The notes below the pieces were generated by a model, which saw only the letters and a program-made list of their open reading frames with translations, was not told the DNA's origin and searched no databases. From assembly GCA_035344155.1 (NCBI GenBank), contig DAORAL010000029.1:1-64000 (forward strand): a stretch of DNA of 64,000 nt, written 5' to 3'. This document shows positions 43,091 to 53,009 of this stretch, one piece after another. Position numbers and translations under genes: made by a program. The stretch's first letter is position 1; every line of letters begins with the position of its first letter. The stretch comes from UBA1845 sp002338715. Its GTDB lineage: Bacteria; Planctomycetota; Phycisphaerae; UBA1845.

Positions 43091-44062
43091 TTAAACATTT
43101 GCCTCCGCGGTTGAGGATCCACACACAATGGTTCCCGACGCAATGACTTCTCCTGAGGATATCATTGCATGGGGACCGATTCGGCAGGCATCGCCGATTT
43201 GCGCATTTCGTCCGACGAACGTGAACGGATAGATCGTCGTTTCTTTTCCGATGACGGCATCGCTTTCGATCCACGTGCTTAACGGGTCCACGATGCTGAT
43301 GCCCTGGTCCATCCAGCGATTCTGGATGCGACCCTGCATCATGCGGGCGACCACAGCCAAGTCCGCGCGGGAGTTGATGCCCATCGCGTCTTCGGGGGGA
43401 ACGGCGGCTACTGCGCCGGCGCCCCAGCCGTTCTTCAACGAATCAGCCACCGTGTCGGTGATGTAGTATTCGCCCTTGGCGTTGTCGTTGGAAAGGTTGT
43501 CGAGCAGGTCAAACATGCGCTTGCCATCGAAGCAATAGTAGCTGACGTTGACTTCGCAGACCTTGCGCTGGGCGTCGGTGCAGTCCTTGTCTTCGACGAT
43601 GGCGGACAGGGCGTTGGCGTTGTCACGGATGATGCGGCCATAACTCGTCGGGTCGTCGAGAACCGACGTTGCCAGCGTCACCGCGTCACCCGTCCGGGCG
43701 TTTTCAGCCAGCAGTTGCTCGAGCGTGTCCTGGCGAATCAGCGGCATGTCGCCAGCGATGCAGAGCACTTGTCCATCGCAGCCAGCCAGCGCGTCTTTGC
43801 ACATTTGTGCGGCGTGCCCGGTGCCTTTTTGTTCTTTCTGTTCGACCCAGACGATATCGTCGCAATCGGCAAACGCGGCGATGACGTCGTCCTTGCGATG
43901 ACCGACCACGATCACCAGCCGCCCGACACCTGCGCCGCGACACGCTTCGATCACGTAAGAGAGCATGCTTCGACCGCAGATGTCATGGAGCACCTTGGGC
44001 ATCTCGCTTTTCATGCGGGTGCTTTTGCCGGCTGCCAGGATGATGGCCGTTGCTTTGCTCAC
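43091..44062 (-). CDS. glmU: GlmU-like UDP-GlcNAc pyrophosphorylase, short form
   Basis: The 323-aa product has the uridyltransferase core: IILAAGKSTRMKSEMPKVLH, EQKEQKGTGHAAQMCKDAL, GDMPLIRQDTLEQL, SYGRIIRDN and KGEYYITDTVADSL. GlmU is usually about 450 aa; this one ends after about five hexapeptides (WIESDAVIGKETTIYPFTFV, CRIGPHAM) without the full acetyltransferase beta-helix. It probably forms UDP-GlcNAc from GlcNAc-1-P, with the acetylation done by another protein. GTG 44062 after AAGGA is used. Confidence 0.88.
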   Translation of the reverse strand: MSKATAIILAAGKSTRMKSEMPKVLHDICGRSMLSYVIEACRGAGVGRLVIVVGHRKDDVIAAFADCDDIVWVEQKEQKGTGHAAQMCKDALAGCDGQVLCIAGDMPLIRQDTLEQLLAENARTGDAVTLATSVLDDPTSYGRIIRDNANALSAIVEDKDCTDAQRKVCEVNVSYYCFDGKRMFDLLDNLSNDNAKGEYYITDTVADSLKNGWGAGAVAAVPPEDAMGINSRADLAVVARMMQGRIQNRWMDQGISIVDPLSTWIESDAVIGKETTIYPFTFVGRNAQIGDACRIGPHAMISSGEVIASGTIVCGSSTAEANV

Positions 44063-44205
44063 GGTGGCGAAGTCCTTACTGGTGCGAACGTTCCGATTGC
44101 AGACGGGGTCATGCACGCACGACCGATCAAGATGATGTTGATCGGACGCGGCGGAAGGTCCCAATCCCAATGTCTATTTGAATCGCAATGGTTCAACGAT
44201 TGAGA

Positions 44206-44277
44206 CAACCCGACCAGGACTCGAACCTGGAACGCCAGGACCAAAACCTGGTGTGTTACCAATTACACCATCGGGTT
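44206..44277 (-). tRNA. tRNA-Gln (anticodon TTG)
   Basis: The 72-nt gene has an AACCCGA/TCGGGTT acceptor stem, CCAGG/CCTGG anticodon stem around TTG, GGTTCGAGTCC T arm and discriminator G. CCA is not encoded. It lies between glmU and csrA. Confidence 0.93.
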
Positions 44278-44418
44278 TCCCGAAGACGTATCTCGGGCAG
44301 GCCTGCCTTAGCGAAACAACCGGTGGCCATCCTGATTGCTGATGGCGCATCCTGATTGCAGATGACGCTGAGAGCGAGCCTGTGTCGTTGTCTCTTGTTG
44401 ACCGCGACGAACCAACAC

Positions 44419-44455
44419 TAAAAAGGGGCGCCACGGTTTCAGACGTGACGCGGCA
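44419..44455 (-). terminator. Terminator-like hairpin of the candidate RNA
   Basis: GCCGCG/CGTGGC stem (one G-T pair) is followed by GCCCCTTTTT on the minus strand, about 140 nt before tRNA-Gln. Confidence 0.45.
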
Positions 44456-44612
44456 TCGTTTTGCACCGAGGCCTGAATGGTCAGCCGCGTAAGAGACCAC
44501 CCAGAGCGAATCAGACCGAAATCGGTCCTAGACGACTGCCCCATGGAGTGCAAAACCTCCAATCAGCAGGCGATGGCCAACGCGACGAAACCACGGTCGG
44601 CTTCCAACCTGC
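44419..44612 (-). ncRNA. Candidate structured RNA of about 190 nt, 6S-like layout
   Basis: A promoter is at 44647-44620 and a terminator-like hairpin with T-run ends at 44419. Arms CCACGGTTTC (44431-44440) and GAAACCACGG (44587-44596) pair with two GU, closing the RNA. Inside, GTTTTGCAC (44458-44466) pairs perfectly with GTGCAAAAC (44548-44556), and short hairpins occur at the tip (GACCGA/TCGGTC). A closing stem, a wide bubble and an inner stem with about 190 nt length resemble 6S RNA, but sequence identity was not checked. Confidence 0.45.
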
Positions 44613-44619
44613 GACGGGT

Positions 44620-44647
44620 AGCTTAGTAGGTGGGTGTTTGAAGTCAA
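44620..44647 (-). promoter_or_regulatory. Promoter of the structured RNA and possibly tRNA-Gln
   Basis: TTGACT (44647-44642) and TAAGCT (44625-44620) lie 16 bp apart. The predicted start is near 44612. Confidence 0.6.
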
Positions 44648-44733
44648 GACCGCCAAACGCGGGGTATGGGCGCGTCGGACGCCTCAGATTCGCAGCGTTT
44701 GGGGGGGAGGATGAAGTAACGGTCGAGGCAGAC

Positions 44734-44955
44734 CTAACCGGCGGACTTGGAACTCGATCCGTTGGGCTTGTCGGCAGGGGCGCCTTCCTCGTTTTCGCGA
44801 CGGATGGCTTCGTAGACTTCCTTGCGATGGACCGAGACATGTCGCGGCGCATTGATGCCCACACGAACCTTGTCGCCACGCACATCAACGATTGTGATTT
44901 CGATGTCGTCTCCGATCATGATCGACTGATCGCGCTGACGTGATAGGACAAGCAT
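44734..44955 (-). CDS. csrA: Carbon storage regulator CsrA
   Basis: The 73-aa protein starts MLVLSRQRDQSIMIGDDIEI with the key N-terminal residues and the VRVGINAPRHVSVHRKEVYE core. CsrA binds GGA-containing mRNA leaders to control translation. AAGGAG precedes ATG 44955. The upstream frame to 45108 is not coding. Confidence 0.95.
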   Translation of the reverse strand: MLVLSRQRDQSIMIGDDIEITIVDVRGDKVRVGINAPRHVSVHRKEVYEAIRRENEEGAPADKPNGSSSKSAG

Positions 44956-45107
44956 GAGCCAACTCCTTTGGCGATTGCCTGTGGGGCATCGCGGAGGCTT
45001 ACAAGCACTCTGCGGGCGACCCTTTCGTGGTCGCCTAAAAAAGGTGAGTCTGTGTCTGGGCTTCTCCACCCAAACCGCTTCACCGCAACTCGTATTCAGT
45101 TCATCCA

Positions 45108-45298
45108 CAAGCCGTCAAACACGCGCAGTTCAAAGGCGACGACTTGCAACGCATCCAAATCCGACACTGTGAAATAGTAGTCCAAAACCGCTGGCGAGTC
45201 ACTTGGTCACAGAATGTCTGCGCCGATTATTGCGGTATGTGAAGATCGGCATTTCGCGATAGCAGGCTTATTTATGCTGTGCACCAAGCCGTCAAACA
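45108..45298. repeat. Two direct copies of a 14-bp sequence
   Basis: CAAGCCGTCAAACA occurs at 45108-45121 and 45285-45298. The copies are 177 bp apart, in the leader and promoter region of csrA. Confidence 0.5.
45174..45202 (-). promoter_or_regulatory. Possible promoter of csrA
   Basis: GTGACT (45202-45197) and TACTAT (45179-45174) lie 17 bp apart; the predicted leader before csrA is about 210 nt. Confidence 0.4.
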
Positions 45299-45525
45299 AA
45301 CGCGTCCGGTAATGGCTTTGATATGCGCAATCAAGATTTCTTGTGATGTTGGGCGTCTGAGAGTGATTGGGAAAACAATATGGGGCGTCTTCCAAGGAAA
45401 GTTGGGCGGAATGCGAAAGGGGAGTTCCAGGCGTTGCTTTCGACAGCCAGTCGGGATGCCGTCAGGCATGATAAAAAGGATTGGAATAAAGAGGATCGGA
45501 TTCGCGATTATTGCGAAACGAAAGT

Positions 45526-47451
45526 TTATTGCCGGCGCCCCAGGCGACTGATACCCAGCACGCCAACGAAACTGGTGCCCCATGCCGCCAGGATTGCGGA
45601 GATCAGTCCGAGGAGATTTTTCGGACGTTTGCTGACGATGCTGGCTTCAACCGCGACTGATTCGGGGAACTGGGCTTCGACCGGGTTGTCTTTGATTTGC
45701 TTCAGTTGAACATTGATTCGATCGATCTGCTGCTGAACGAATTCGCGTTTGGCGCTGGTCGTTTCCAGTTCAAAGACATGGTCCAGATAAGAATTGGTGT
45801 CGTTGTCGCCTTCCTGCATTTTTGACAACGTTTCAATCATCGTACCGGCGATTTCGTCGGTGGCTTCCCGCAGCGCCTTGGCACTTTTTGTGAGTGACGC
45901 GATTTTCTCCTGGCGCTCGTCAAAAGCACGCTGGCGCGCTTGGGTTTCCAGGGCGTCTTCTATTTCCTTCATGATCAGCGACGCCCGTTGTGACAGGCCG
46001 CGTGAGCTGCGCAGTGCCGCGTCGAGCAGAAATTCATTGGGATCGCGCAACGTGTTGGCCGCAATGGCGAATCGCGCCTGGGCGTCTACGAGTGCATAAA
46101 TTTCACGGGTGAGAGTCGCCGTTTGAAAGTGTCCCTTGGCGCTGTCTGACCCGGCTTCACTGAATGCACGCAATTCCTGCTTGAGTTTGTCGAGCAGTTG
46201 ATTCGCCTTGAAAGAATAGTCGGAGGCTTTCGTTGCGATGCGATCGTGAAAGTCCAAGACGTCGCGCTTGGTCGGATCGATCGGTTGATCCGCGAGGTTT
46301 TTGAAACCACCATCCCATTCCCGGGCAAACGCACTTGCAACCCCTTCGAGCTCGGCAGCGGTTTCCGCGAGTTTCTCAAGGGCGAACCGTTTGTCAGAAG
46401 ACAGCATCGACGTTTCTGAACCCCGGGCGCACTCCTTGATTGTTTCAAGGGCCGACAGAATCCTGGCAAGCGGTTGCTCGGCTTGCGTGAAAACCTTACG
46501 CATCGCCCGCCGGACATCTTCGAGGTGATCCTTGAGTTGCTTGAGGTCCCCGGTCAGGACAACGTGTTCGGCATAGGCCTTCGCCCGGTCGGCTGGATCG
46601 ATGATCGCGGTCGCCGGTGGAGGCGTCTTGAGCAGCTCATCAAGTTGTCGCTGGGTTTCCACCAACTCCATGAGTTGACCGGTGTACCGGGCGCGGGATC
46701 GCTGCAGGCGTTTCCAATAACGGCGAAATGCGTCGTTGACCGACCACTCGCTTTCGTTTTCGAGCGTTGGCGGGACGAAGCCATTGGTTGTCGCCGCCCC
46801 AAGCTGACCCAGGACGATGGAAAACTCCCTGAGCTGGTTCTGCAGGAAGACGGTTTGGCTTTCCTGGCGTTCAGTTTCTCGCTTCTTGAACGCGTCGTAT
46901 TCGCCTTGGAACCGGCGGTCGAGTCCGGCCAAGAAGTCCCGAATGGCTCCGCGGTCCGTTGAGACCACTTCGATGATCGCATCGGACGATGATGTTGGTT
47001 GTCCCTTAATGGGTTGCCTTGGGGTCTGGACCAGTTCGAGTGGAGGGCCTTCCTCGCGGTGGTGGGCCTCCGACCATGCGGCTGAGAGAAACAGGCTGCG
47101 GGTGAACTCGACGACGTCGTACCTGGTTTTGCGGTTTGACGCGCTTGCTGCAGGGGGGCCAGCTTCCACGATTTTCAAACTCGCTCCACCGCCATACTGG
47201 GGCGGATTGAAATAAGCCGCTGCTGCGGCGGCTACGATGGGGATGACGATCAGCGAAATCAAGCGAAGCTTTCCGGGTTTGCGACTTCGGGCCCCGGGGG
47301 GCGGTGCTTTTTGCGGGAGGGGCTCGCCTGTCACCGGTGTCGACGAAGAGCTTTCGTCGATATCCGCTCGGGTGCGCGGGCCCGAACCGTTGGGACGCGG
47401 TATCTCAGGCATGTGCCGGGCGCTCAATAATGGATTCTGCGTTTTTTTCAC
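45526..47451 (-). CDS. Bitopic coiled-coil membrane protein with Wzz-like topology (641 aa)
   Basis: After a 60-residue cytoplasmic Pro/Ser-rich N-terminus there is a membrane span (LISLIVIPIVAAAAAAYF, about 63-80), a 500-residue helical, mostly coiled-coil part (DAFKKRETERQESQTVFLQN and similar), and a C-terminal span (LLGLISAILAAWGTSFVGVL) ending in Arg residues. This arrangement is that of polysaccharide co-polymerases such as Wzz/GumC, but there is no Wzz family motif I can name. Start is GTG 47451 after GAGG. Function unknown; a role in envelope polysaccharide length is a guess. Confidence 0.6.
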   Translation of the reverse strand: MKKTQNPLLSARHMPEIPRPNGSGPRTRADIDESSSSTPVTGEPLPQKAPPPGARSRKPGKLRLISLIVIPIVAAAAAAYFNPPQYGGGASLKIVEAGPPAASASNRKTRYDVVEFTRSLFLSAAWSEAHHREEGPPLELVQTPRQPIKGQPTSSSDAIIEVVSTDRGAIRDFLAGLDRRFQGEYDAFKKRETERQESQTVFLQNQLREFSIVLGQLGAATTNGFVPPTLENESEWSVNDAFRRYWKRLQRSRARYTGQLMELVETQRQLDELLKTPPPATAIIDPADRAKAYAEHVVLTGDLKQLKDHLEDVRRAMRKVFTQAEQPLARILSALETIKECARGSETSMLSSDKRFALEKLAETAAELEGVASAFAREWDGGFKNLADQPIDPTKRDVLDFHDRIATKASDYSFKANQLLDKLKQELRAFSEAGSDSAKGHFQTATLTREIYALVDAQARFAIAANTLRDPNEFLLDAALRSSRGLSQRASLIMKEIEDALETQARQRAFDERQEKIASLTKSAKALREATDEIAGTMIETLSKMQEGDNDTNSYLDHVFELETTSAKREFVQQQIDRINVQLKQIKDNPVEAQFPESVAVEASIVSKRPKNLLGLISAILAAWGTSFVGVLGISRLGRRQ

Positions 47452-48007
47452 AGGACCTCATGGCGGCATGGTGGTGGAGATAAGTGGGGGTTTGGCAACA
47501 CATTGTCGGTTGAGCTCGGGTCAGCACAGTTTCATTGACAGTGTAACTGGACAGGATCGGTACTACAATGGTCGGTTTGGCCGAAGCCCTGGGAGAGGCA
47601 TTGCAGGGTCCGGGGCATCGCCCGAAATGGCGCGGCAGAAGACGTTGGTTCGGAGTTTGCGCAGGGGGTGGTTGCGTGCCGATTTTCCGGTTTGACAAGG
47701 TATAGTAGATGCCTATACTGGCGACGCTCCAAGGGAAGTCTGCGCGGTCGTAAATTGATCGTAAACCTTGGAAACTATTGGACTTCCGATTCGCGAGGTT
47801 GGCTTAAACCGGCCCGCCATAGAGAGCGTGTTTACGCTCGACGTGGTCGCTTCGCGACCTTGGAGATGTCACTGGTCGTTGAGCGGTGACGCGGTTGTCT
47901 CGGGCTCCGATGGCGGATCGTCCTGGTTCCCTGCCGCTGCGATGGGTGATGCTCTTGTGCTAAGGAAGGCATCCCGGAGGGCAGTAGTGGTCCTGTGGTT
48001 CAGCATC
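47452..48007. other. About 555-bp region with the tRNA-Thr/tuf promoter
   Basis: It separates the divergent 641-aa gene and tRNA-Thr. A strong promoter (47692-47719) predicts a leader of about 280 nt before the tRNA. I see no gene in it. Confidence 0.55.
47692..47719 (+). promoter_or_regulatory. Strong promoter of the tRNA-Thr/tuf transcription unit
   Basis: TTGACA (47692-47697) and TATACT (47714-47719) are 16 bp apart. GTATAG (47700-47705) and CTATAC (47713-47718) form an inverted repeat overlapping the -10, a possible regulatory site. Confidence 0.75.
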
Positions 48008-48079
<72 letters not shown>

Positions 48080-48290
48080 GTCACGTTATGGGCTTGATGT
48101 TGTCTTGAAATAAAACGTTTTGCATTGGCGGGGCGTCGACGTGGTGCTTCCGAGCTTTGAGGCAGTGGCGCTGATAAGCCGCTCGATCCAATGCCAAGGA
48201 TATAAACTGAAACCTGATTCGCGTTGAGCGAATTGATTGGGGCGGCATTGGAAAGTCGCCCAGTCACGCAGAACTGGAGGATCATCTACG

Positions 48291-49496
<1,206 letters not shown>

Positions 49497-49564
49497 GGTC
49501 TTTGCAGTTGTTTTCTTGAATTGTCGGGGGTTCTGGATTTCAGGATCTCCTGAAGCAGGTTTGA

Positions 49565-49601
49565 CGCGCTTCGCCGAGTGATGTTTGGCGGGCGAAGCGC
49601 G
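49565..49601 (+). promoter_or_regulatory. 11-bp hairpin between tuf and rpmG
   Basis: CGCGCTTCGCC and GGCGAAGCGCG are perfect complements around a 15-nt loop, just before the rpmG ribosome-binding site. No T-run follows, so it looks like a processing or attenuation element. Confidence 0.5.
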
Positions 49602-49623
49602 AACAGGTTGGAGGCGTCAGGAC

Positions 49624-49791
49624 GTGGCAAAGAGTCAAAAACGAGAACACGTGTGGCTGCAATGCACGGAAACGGGCGACTTGAATTACCGAACGTCTGT
49701 CAATGTGCAAGGCGGTGTGCCTAAGTTCACGTTGAAGAAGTACTCGCCGCGTTTGAGGCGACGTACGGTTCACAAGATCAAGCGGAAGTAG
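49624..49791 (+). CDS. rpmG: Ribosomal protein bL33
   Basis: The 55-aa product (AKSQKREHVWLQCTETGDLN, then YSPRLRRRTVHKIKRK) matches bL33. Only one Cys remains of the usual zinc ribbon, so it is a C-minus form. GTG 49624 follows GGAGG. It sits between tuf and secE, as often. Confidence 0.93.
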   Translation: MAKSQKREHVWLQCTETGDLNYRTSVNVQGGVPKFTLKKYSPRLRRRTVHKIKRK

Positions 49792-49906
49792 TGGGTCGAC
49801 CGATCGCTTATCGCCAATGGCTGTTGCTGGTCTTGGTGTTTGCGGGTCGTTGGCGTCTTGATGTTGGTATCTCAGACGCCGTGGCTACGGTAGAAGTCCC
49901 CGCCGA

Positions 49907-49979
49907 AGGAGCGTAGCTCAATTGGCAGAGCACCGGTTTCCAAAACCGGCGGTTGGGGGTTCGATTCCCTCCGCTCCTG
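49907..49979 (+). tRNA. tRNA-Trp (anticodon CCA)
   Basis: The 73-nt gene has an AGGAGCG/CGCTCCT acceptor, CCGGT/ACCGG anticodon stem around CCA, GGGTTCGATTCCC T arm and discriminator G. It sits before secE, a place known in other bacteria. 3' CCA is not encoded. Confidence 0.95.
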
Positions 49980-50175
49980 ATCGCTTCTGTCTGGATTGGT
50001 TGGCCGAATATCGGGCAATTCTTTGAACGGCGGGGCGAACACATGTCGGGCGAAGCTATGATGGACGCTCGATTGATGGGCCGTCTTTTCGGTCATGATC
50101 TGTGAACGGTTGAGATTTGAGTCGGCATCCAATCGCCGGCATGGTTTTTAGCTCAGAAGTCTGGAGTGTTTTTCA

Positions 50176-50613
50176 ATGGCTGATGTTCCCAAGACGGGTA
50201 AGGGTCAGTCCTTTATCGATATCTATAAGAAGGGGCAGGGCTACTATACGAGGCTTGGCACGGCGGTTGGTGCGGCCATCCTTGTTCTGGGCCTGGGCAA
50301 CTTCATATACGATAATCTCAACTTTGATCAGGATTGGGCGCCCGGACTTTGGATTAAGACGGGGGTTCCGGTTCTCGTCATCGTGCTATTGCTTGCGGTC
50401 GTTCACTGGTTGGTGAATGTGAAGCGTCCGAGTTGCGACTTTCTGATCGCCACCGATGGCGAAATGAAGAAGGTCAACTGGACGACCAAGAAAGAAATCG
50501 TTGCTGCCACGAAGGTCGTGATTTTGGTGACGATCCTGACGGCTGCGGCGTTGTTTCTGGTCGACCGGATTTTCCAATACTTCTTTGTCGCGATCGATGT
50601 GCTGAAACTTTGA
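50176..50613 (+). CDS. secE: Preprotein translocase subunit SecE
   Basis: The 145-aa protein has three predicted spans (AVGAAILVLGLGNFIY, IKTGVPVLVIVLLLAVVHWL, VVILVTILTAAALFLVDRIF) and the conserved DGEMKKVNWTTKKEIVAATKVV amphipathic segment (seen in part). The extra N-terminal spans resemble the long form of E. coli SecE. GGAG precedes ATG 50176. Confidence 0.93.
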   Translation: MADVPKTGKGQSFIDIYKKGQGYYTRLGTAVGAAILVLGLGNFIYDNLNFDQDWAPGLWIKTGVPVLVIVLLLAVVHWLVNVKRPSCDFLIATDGEMKKVNWTTKKEIVAATKVVILVTILTAAALFLVDRIFQYFFVAIDVLKL

Positions 50614-50697
50614 TGCGTCGTAGTTTTGATGCAATGCCAAAAGGTCGGGGCGAATAAGAAACCAGAGATCGCCAATGAGTGGCGATCTCGCTTTTGA

Positions 50698-51450
50698 ATG
50701 ACTGAGAAGACGGTTTTGATGAGTACAAATAGTACTGACAGAACTGAAGACGCAGCCGACGCCATGGATTCAGGTGTGCAGGCTGGCGACGAAGCCCAGA
50801 CGGGCGGTGATGCTGGCGAATCGCACGGCGGCGGTGGGCAGGGTGCGCACGCTGGCGAGTCGGCTGCTCCTGCTTCCAAAGAACCGCTGTGCAAACCAGG
50901 CATGAACTGGTACGTGTTGCGGGTGGCGTCGAACAAGGAAGAATACGTTCGCGATGCGCTGGAGCGCAAGGTCAAGATCGAAGGTCTTGATAACTTCGTG
51001 AGTCGGATTTTGGTTCCGACCATCAAAGAGCGGCGCATGAAGGGCGGCGTCGCCAAGGTGCACAAGCGAAATCTCTATCCGGGGTACGTGTTCGTCGAAA
51101 TGTCCTGCGAGGACGACGGCGCGATTCCGGAAGACGTCTGGTTCATGGTCAAAGAGACGACGGGCGTGGGCGACTTCATCGGTTCCGATGGCAAGCCGAC
51201 CCCGATGCCTGATCATGAAATCGAAGGCATGTTGGCCGCCTCCCAGGAAGCGGAAGAAACGCCTTCGCTCAGCGGTTTGAATTTCAAGAAGGGCGACCAC
51301 GTTAAGATCACAGCCGGCAGCTTTGAAAACTTCGAGGGAGATGTTGATTCGCTCGACGAGAAGCGCGGCATGGTGACGGTGATCGTCGAGATCTTTGGTC
51401 GTTCGACGCCGGTCGATGTCGAGTACTGGCAGTTGGAGCGTGAAGCGTAG
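50698..51450 (+). CDS. nusG: Transcription termination/antitermination protein NusG
   Basis: The 250-aa product begins with a 65-residue disordered, acidic/Gly-rich extension, then the NGN domain (NWYVLRVASNKEEYVRDALE, RNLYPGYVFVEM, ...), and a KOW domain (GDHVKITAGSFENFEGDVDS). NusG binds RNA polymerase and Rho or S10. ATG 50719 is an alternative start. It is secE-linked as usual. Confidence 0.95.
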   Translation: MTEKTVLMSTNSTDRTEDAADAMDSGVQAGDEAQTGGDAGESHGGGGQGAHAGESAAPASKEPLCKPGMNWYVLRVASNKEEYVRDALERKVKIEGLDNFVSRILVPTIKERRMKGGVAKVHKRNLYPGYVFVEMSCEDDGAIPEDVWFMVKETTGVGDFIGSDGKPTPMPDHEIEGMLAASQEAEETPSLSGLNFKKGDHVKITAGSFENFEGDVDSLDEKRGMVTVIVEIFGRSTPVDVEYWQLEREA

Positions 51451-51588
51451 TCGGGATCATTCGCCGTCCGATGCGTCCCATTCGTTCGTGCAATCGTTCA
51501 TTCGTGCACGCGGGGCATTGAAGTGGCGGTACTTTATTAAGCAGTTGGCGTCCGTACACGGTCGTTCGTAAGTTGAGAGATTAATTCG

Positions 51589-52014
51589 ATGGCAAAAGAG
51601 ATTACGGGAACAATCAAGCTTCAGGCCCCTGGTGGTCAGGCAACACCGGCGCCGCCGATTGGTCCCGCTTTGGGTCAGCACGGCGTCAATATTGGCCAGT
51701 TTGTGCAGCAGTTCAACGCTCAGACGGCTGAGTTGAACGGCATGCCCGTGACGGTCGTGATTTCCGTTTATGGCGATCGCAGTTTCACGTTTGAGGTCAA
51801 GAGTCCGCCGGCTGCGGTTCTGTTGAAAGAGGCAGCCAAGGTTGCCAAGGGTAGCGGTATTCCCCACAAGGAAAAAGTGGGGTCGATCACGACCGCCCAG
51901 TTGCGCGAGATCGCTGAGACGAAACTGCCTGAACTCAACGCCCACACGATCGAAGCCGCGGAGAAGGTTGTCGCAGGTACCGCGCGTTCGATGGGCATTG
52001 AAATCGCCGGTTGA
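51589..52014 (+). CDS. rplK: Ribosomal protein uL11
   Basis: The 141-aa protein has KLQAPGGQATPAPPIGPALG and GQHGVNIGQFVQQFNAQT, the uL11 N-domain, and the rRNA-binding C-domain (KEKVGSITTAQLREIAETKL, GTARSMGIEIAG). It is part of the GTPase-associated centre, following nusG. Confidence 0.97.
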   Translation: MAKEITGTIKLQAPGGQATPAPPIGPALGQHGVNIGQFVQQFNAQTAELNGMPVTVVISVYGDRSFTFEVKSPPAAVLLKEAAKVAKGSGIPHKEKVGSITTAQLREIAETKLPELNAHTIEAAEKVVAGTARSMGIEIAG

Positions 52015-52151
52015 TTTTGCCCGATCGATAGAAGTTGCGTGAGCGCGAAGACGCCTGCGCGTTGTCAGAATTTTCGAAGATCCCTTGGTGGGTCCGATTT
52101 GAAGTATGCCAGCCCGCTCGGATTGAGACGGATTGGCGAGGTGGATAACCG

Positions 52152-52877
52152 ATGTCGAACACAAACGTACGTTACAAGAAGCAGGAAGAGATTCGCGGTA
52201 AAGATGAAGCGCTTCCTTGCGAAGAAGCCGTCGCCAAGGTGAAGGAGATGGCCGGCGTGAAGAGCAACCGTTCGTATAAGAACGGCCGCACACGCAAGGA
52301 CAACGCGCAAACCGTTGACCTGGTCATGAACCTCGGAATCGATCCGAAGCAAGCCGACCAGATGCTGCGTGGATCAATCTCGTTGCCCAAGGGTATCGGT
52401 AAGACCAATCGTGTCATCGCTTTTTGCGACGGTGATTTGATTGAAGCCGCGAAGAAAGCTGGCGCCACCGAAGCCGGAGCCGACGAACTCGTCGACAAGG
52501 TTTCAAAAGGCTGGCTCGATTTTGACGTGGCTGTCGCCCACCCCTCGATGATGGGGCAGGTTGGAAAGCTCGGTCGTGTGCTTGGTCCGCAAGGAAAAAT
52601 GCCGACTCCGAAAGCAGGTACGGTGACGCCCAATGTGGCCAAAGCCGTCGCTGAATATGTGGCTGGTAAGCTCGAGTTCCGCAACGATGCCGGTGGTAAT
52701 GTCCACATGGCCGTCGGTAAGACCGACTTCAGCGTTGAAGACCTGAAGGAAAACATCGATGCCGCAATCAACCACATGCTGAAGCTGAAACCGTCCGCTG
52801 CCAAGGGGACGTACATGAAGAACGTCGTCATTAGCGGAACGCGGACGCCAGGCGTGAAGATTCAGTTGAATACCTAG
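52152..52877 (+). CDS. rplA: Ribosomal protein uL1
   Basis: The 241-aa protein has the L1 pattern: VDLVMNLGIDPKQADQMLRG, GKTNRVIAFCDG, MGQVGKLGRVLGPQGKMPTP, GTVTPNVAKAVAEYVAGK. It forms the L1 stalk and often represses the rplK-rplA mRNA. GAGGTGG precedes ATG 52152. Confidence 0.97.
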   Translation: MSNTNVRYKKQEEIRGKDEALPCEEAVAKVKEMAGVKSNRSYKNGRTRKDNAQTVDLVMNLGIDPKQADQMLRGSISLPKGIGKTNRVIAFCDGDLIEAAKKAGATEAGADELVDKVSKGWLDFDVAVAHPSMMGQVGKLGRVLGPQGKMPTPKAGTVTPNVAKAVAEYVAGKLEFRNDAGGNVHMAVGKTDFSVEDLKENIDAAINHMLKLKPSAAKGTYMKNVVISGTRTPGVKIQLNT

Positions 52878-53009
52878 TGTCCATGGGCGGCGATGCCGTC
52901 TTGGCGATGCCCGGTCTGTTGCTGACGCAGGACATGTGCGACGCGAGAACCCTTGGGAAAGAACTAAATAACGCCACTTGAGTTTAAGTGATCTGTTTGG
53001 AAGAGAATC

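Larger units (their letters stand above)
44956..45525. other. About 570-bp noncoding stretch around the csrA promoter
   Basis: It contains a possible csrA promoter (listed here) and two copies of CAAGCCGTCAAACA at 45108-45121 and 45285-45298 in direct orientation. Frames in this region are short and have no good starts. Confidence 0.5.

Noticed and set aside
44308..44562. 84-codon minus-strand frame between csrA and tRNA-Gln
   Set aside because: It coincides with the complementary arms of the candidate structured RNA and has no binding site, so an RNA gene explains the region better.
45279..45551. 90-codon plus-strand frame
   Set aside because: Overlaps the end of the 641-aa gene, high Lys/Ile/Gly without domain pattern, weak start.
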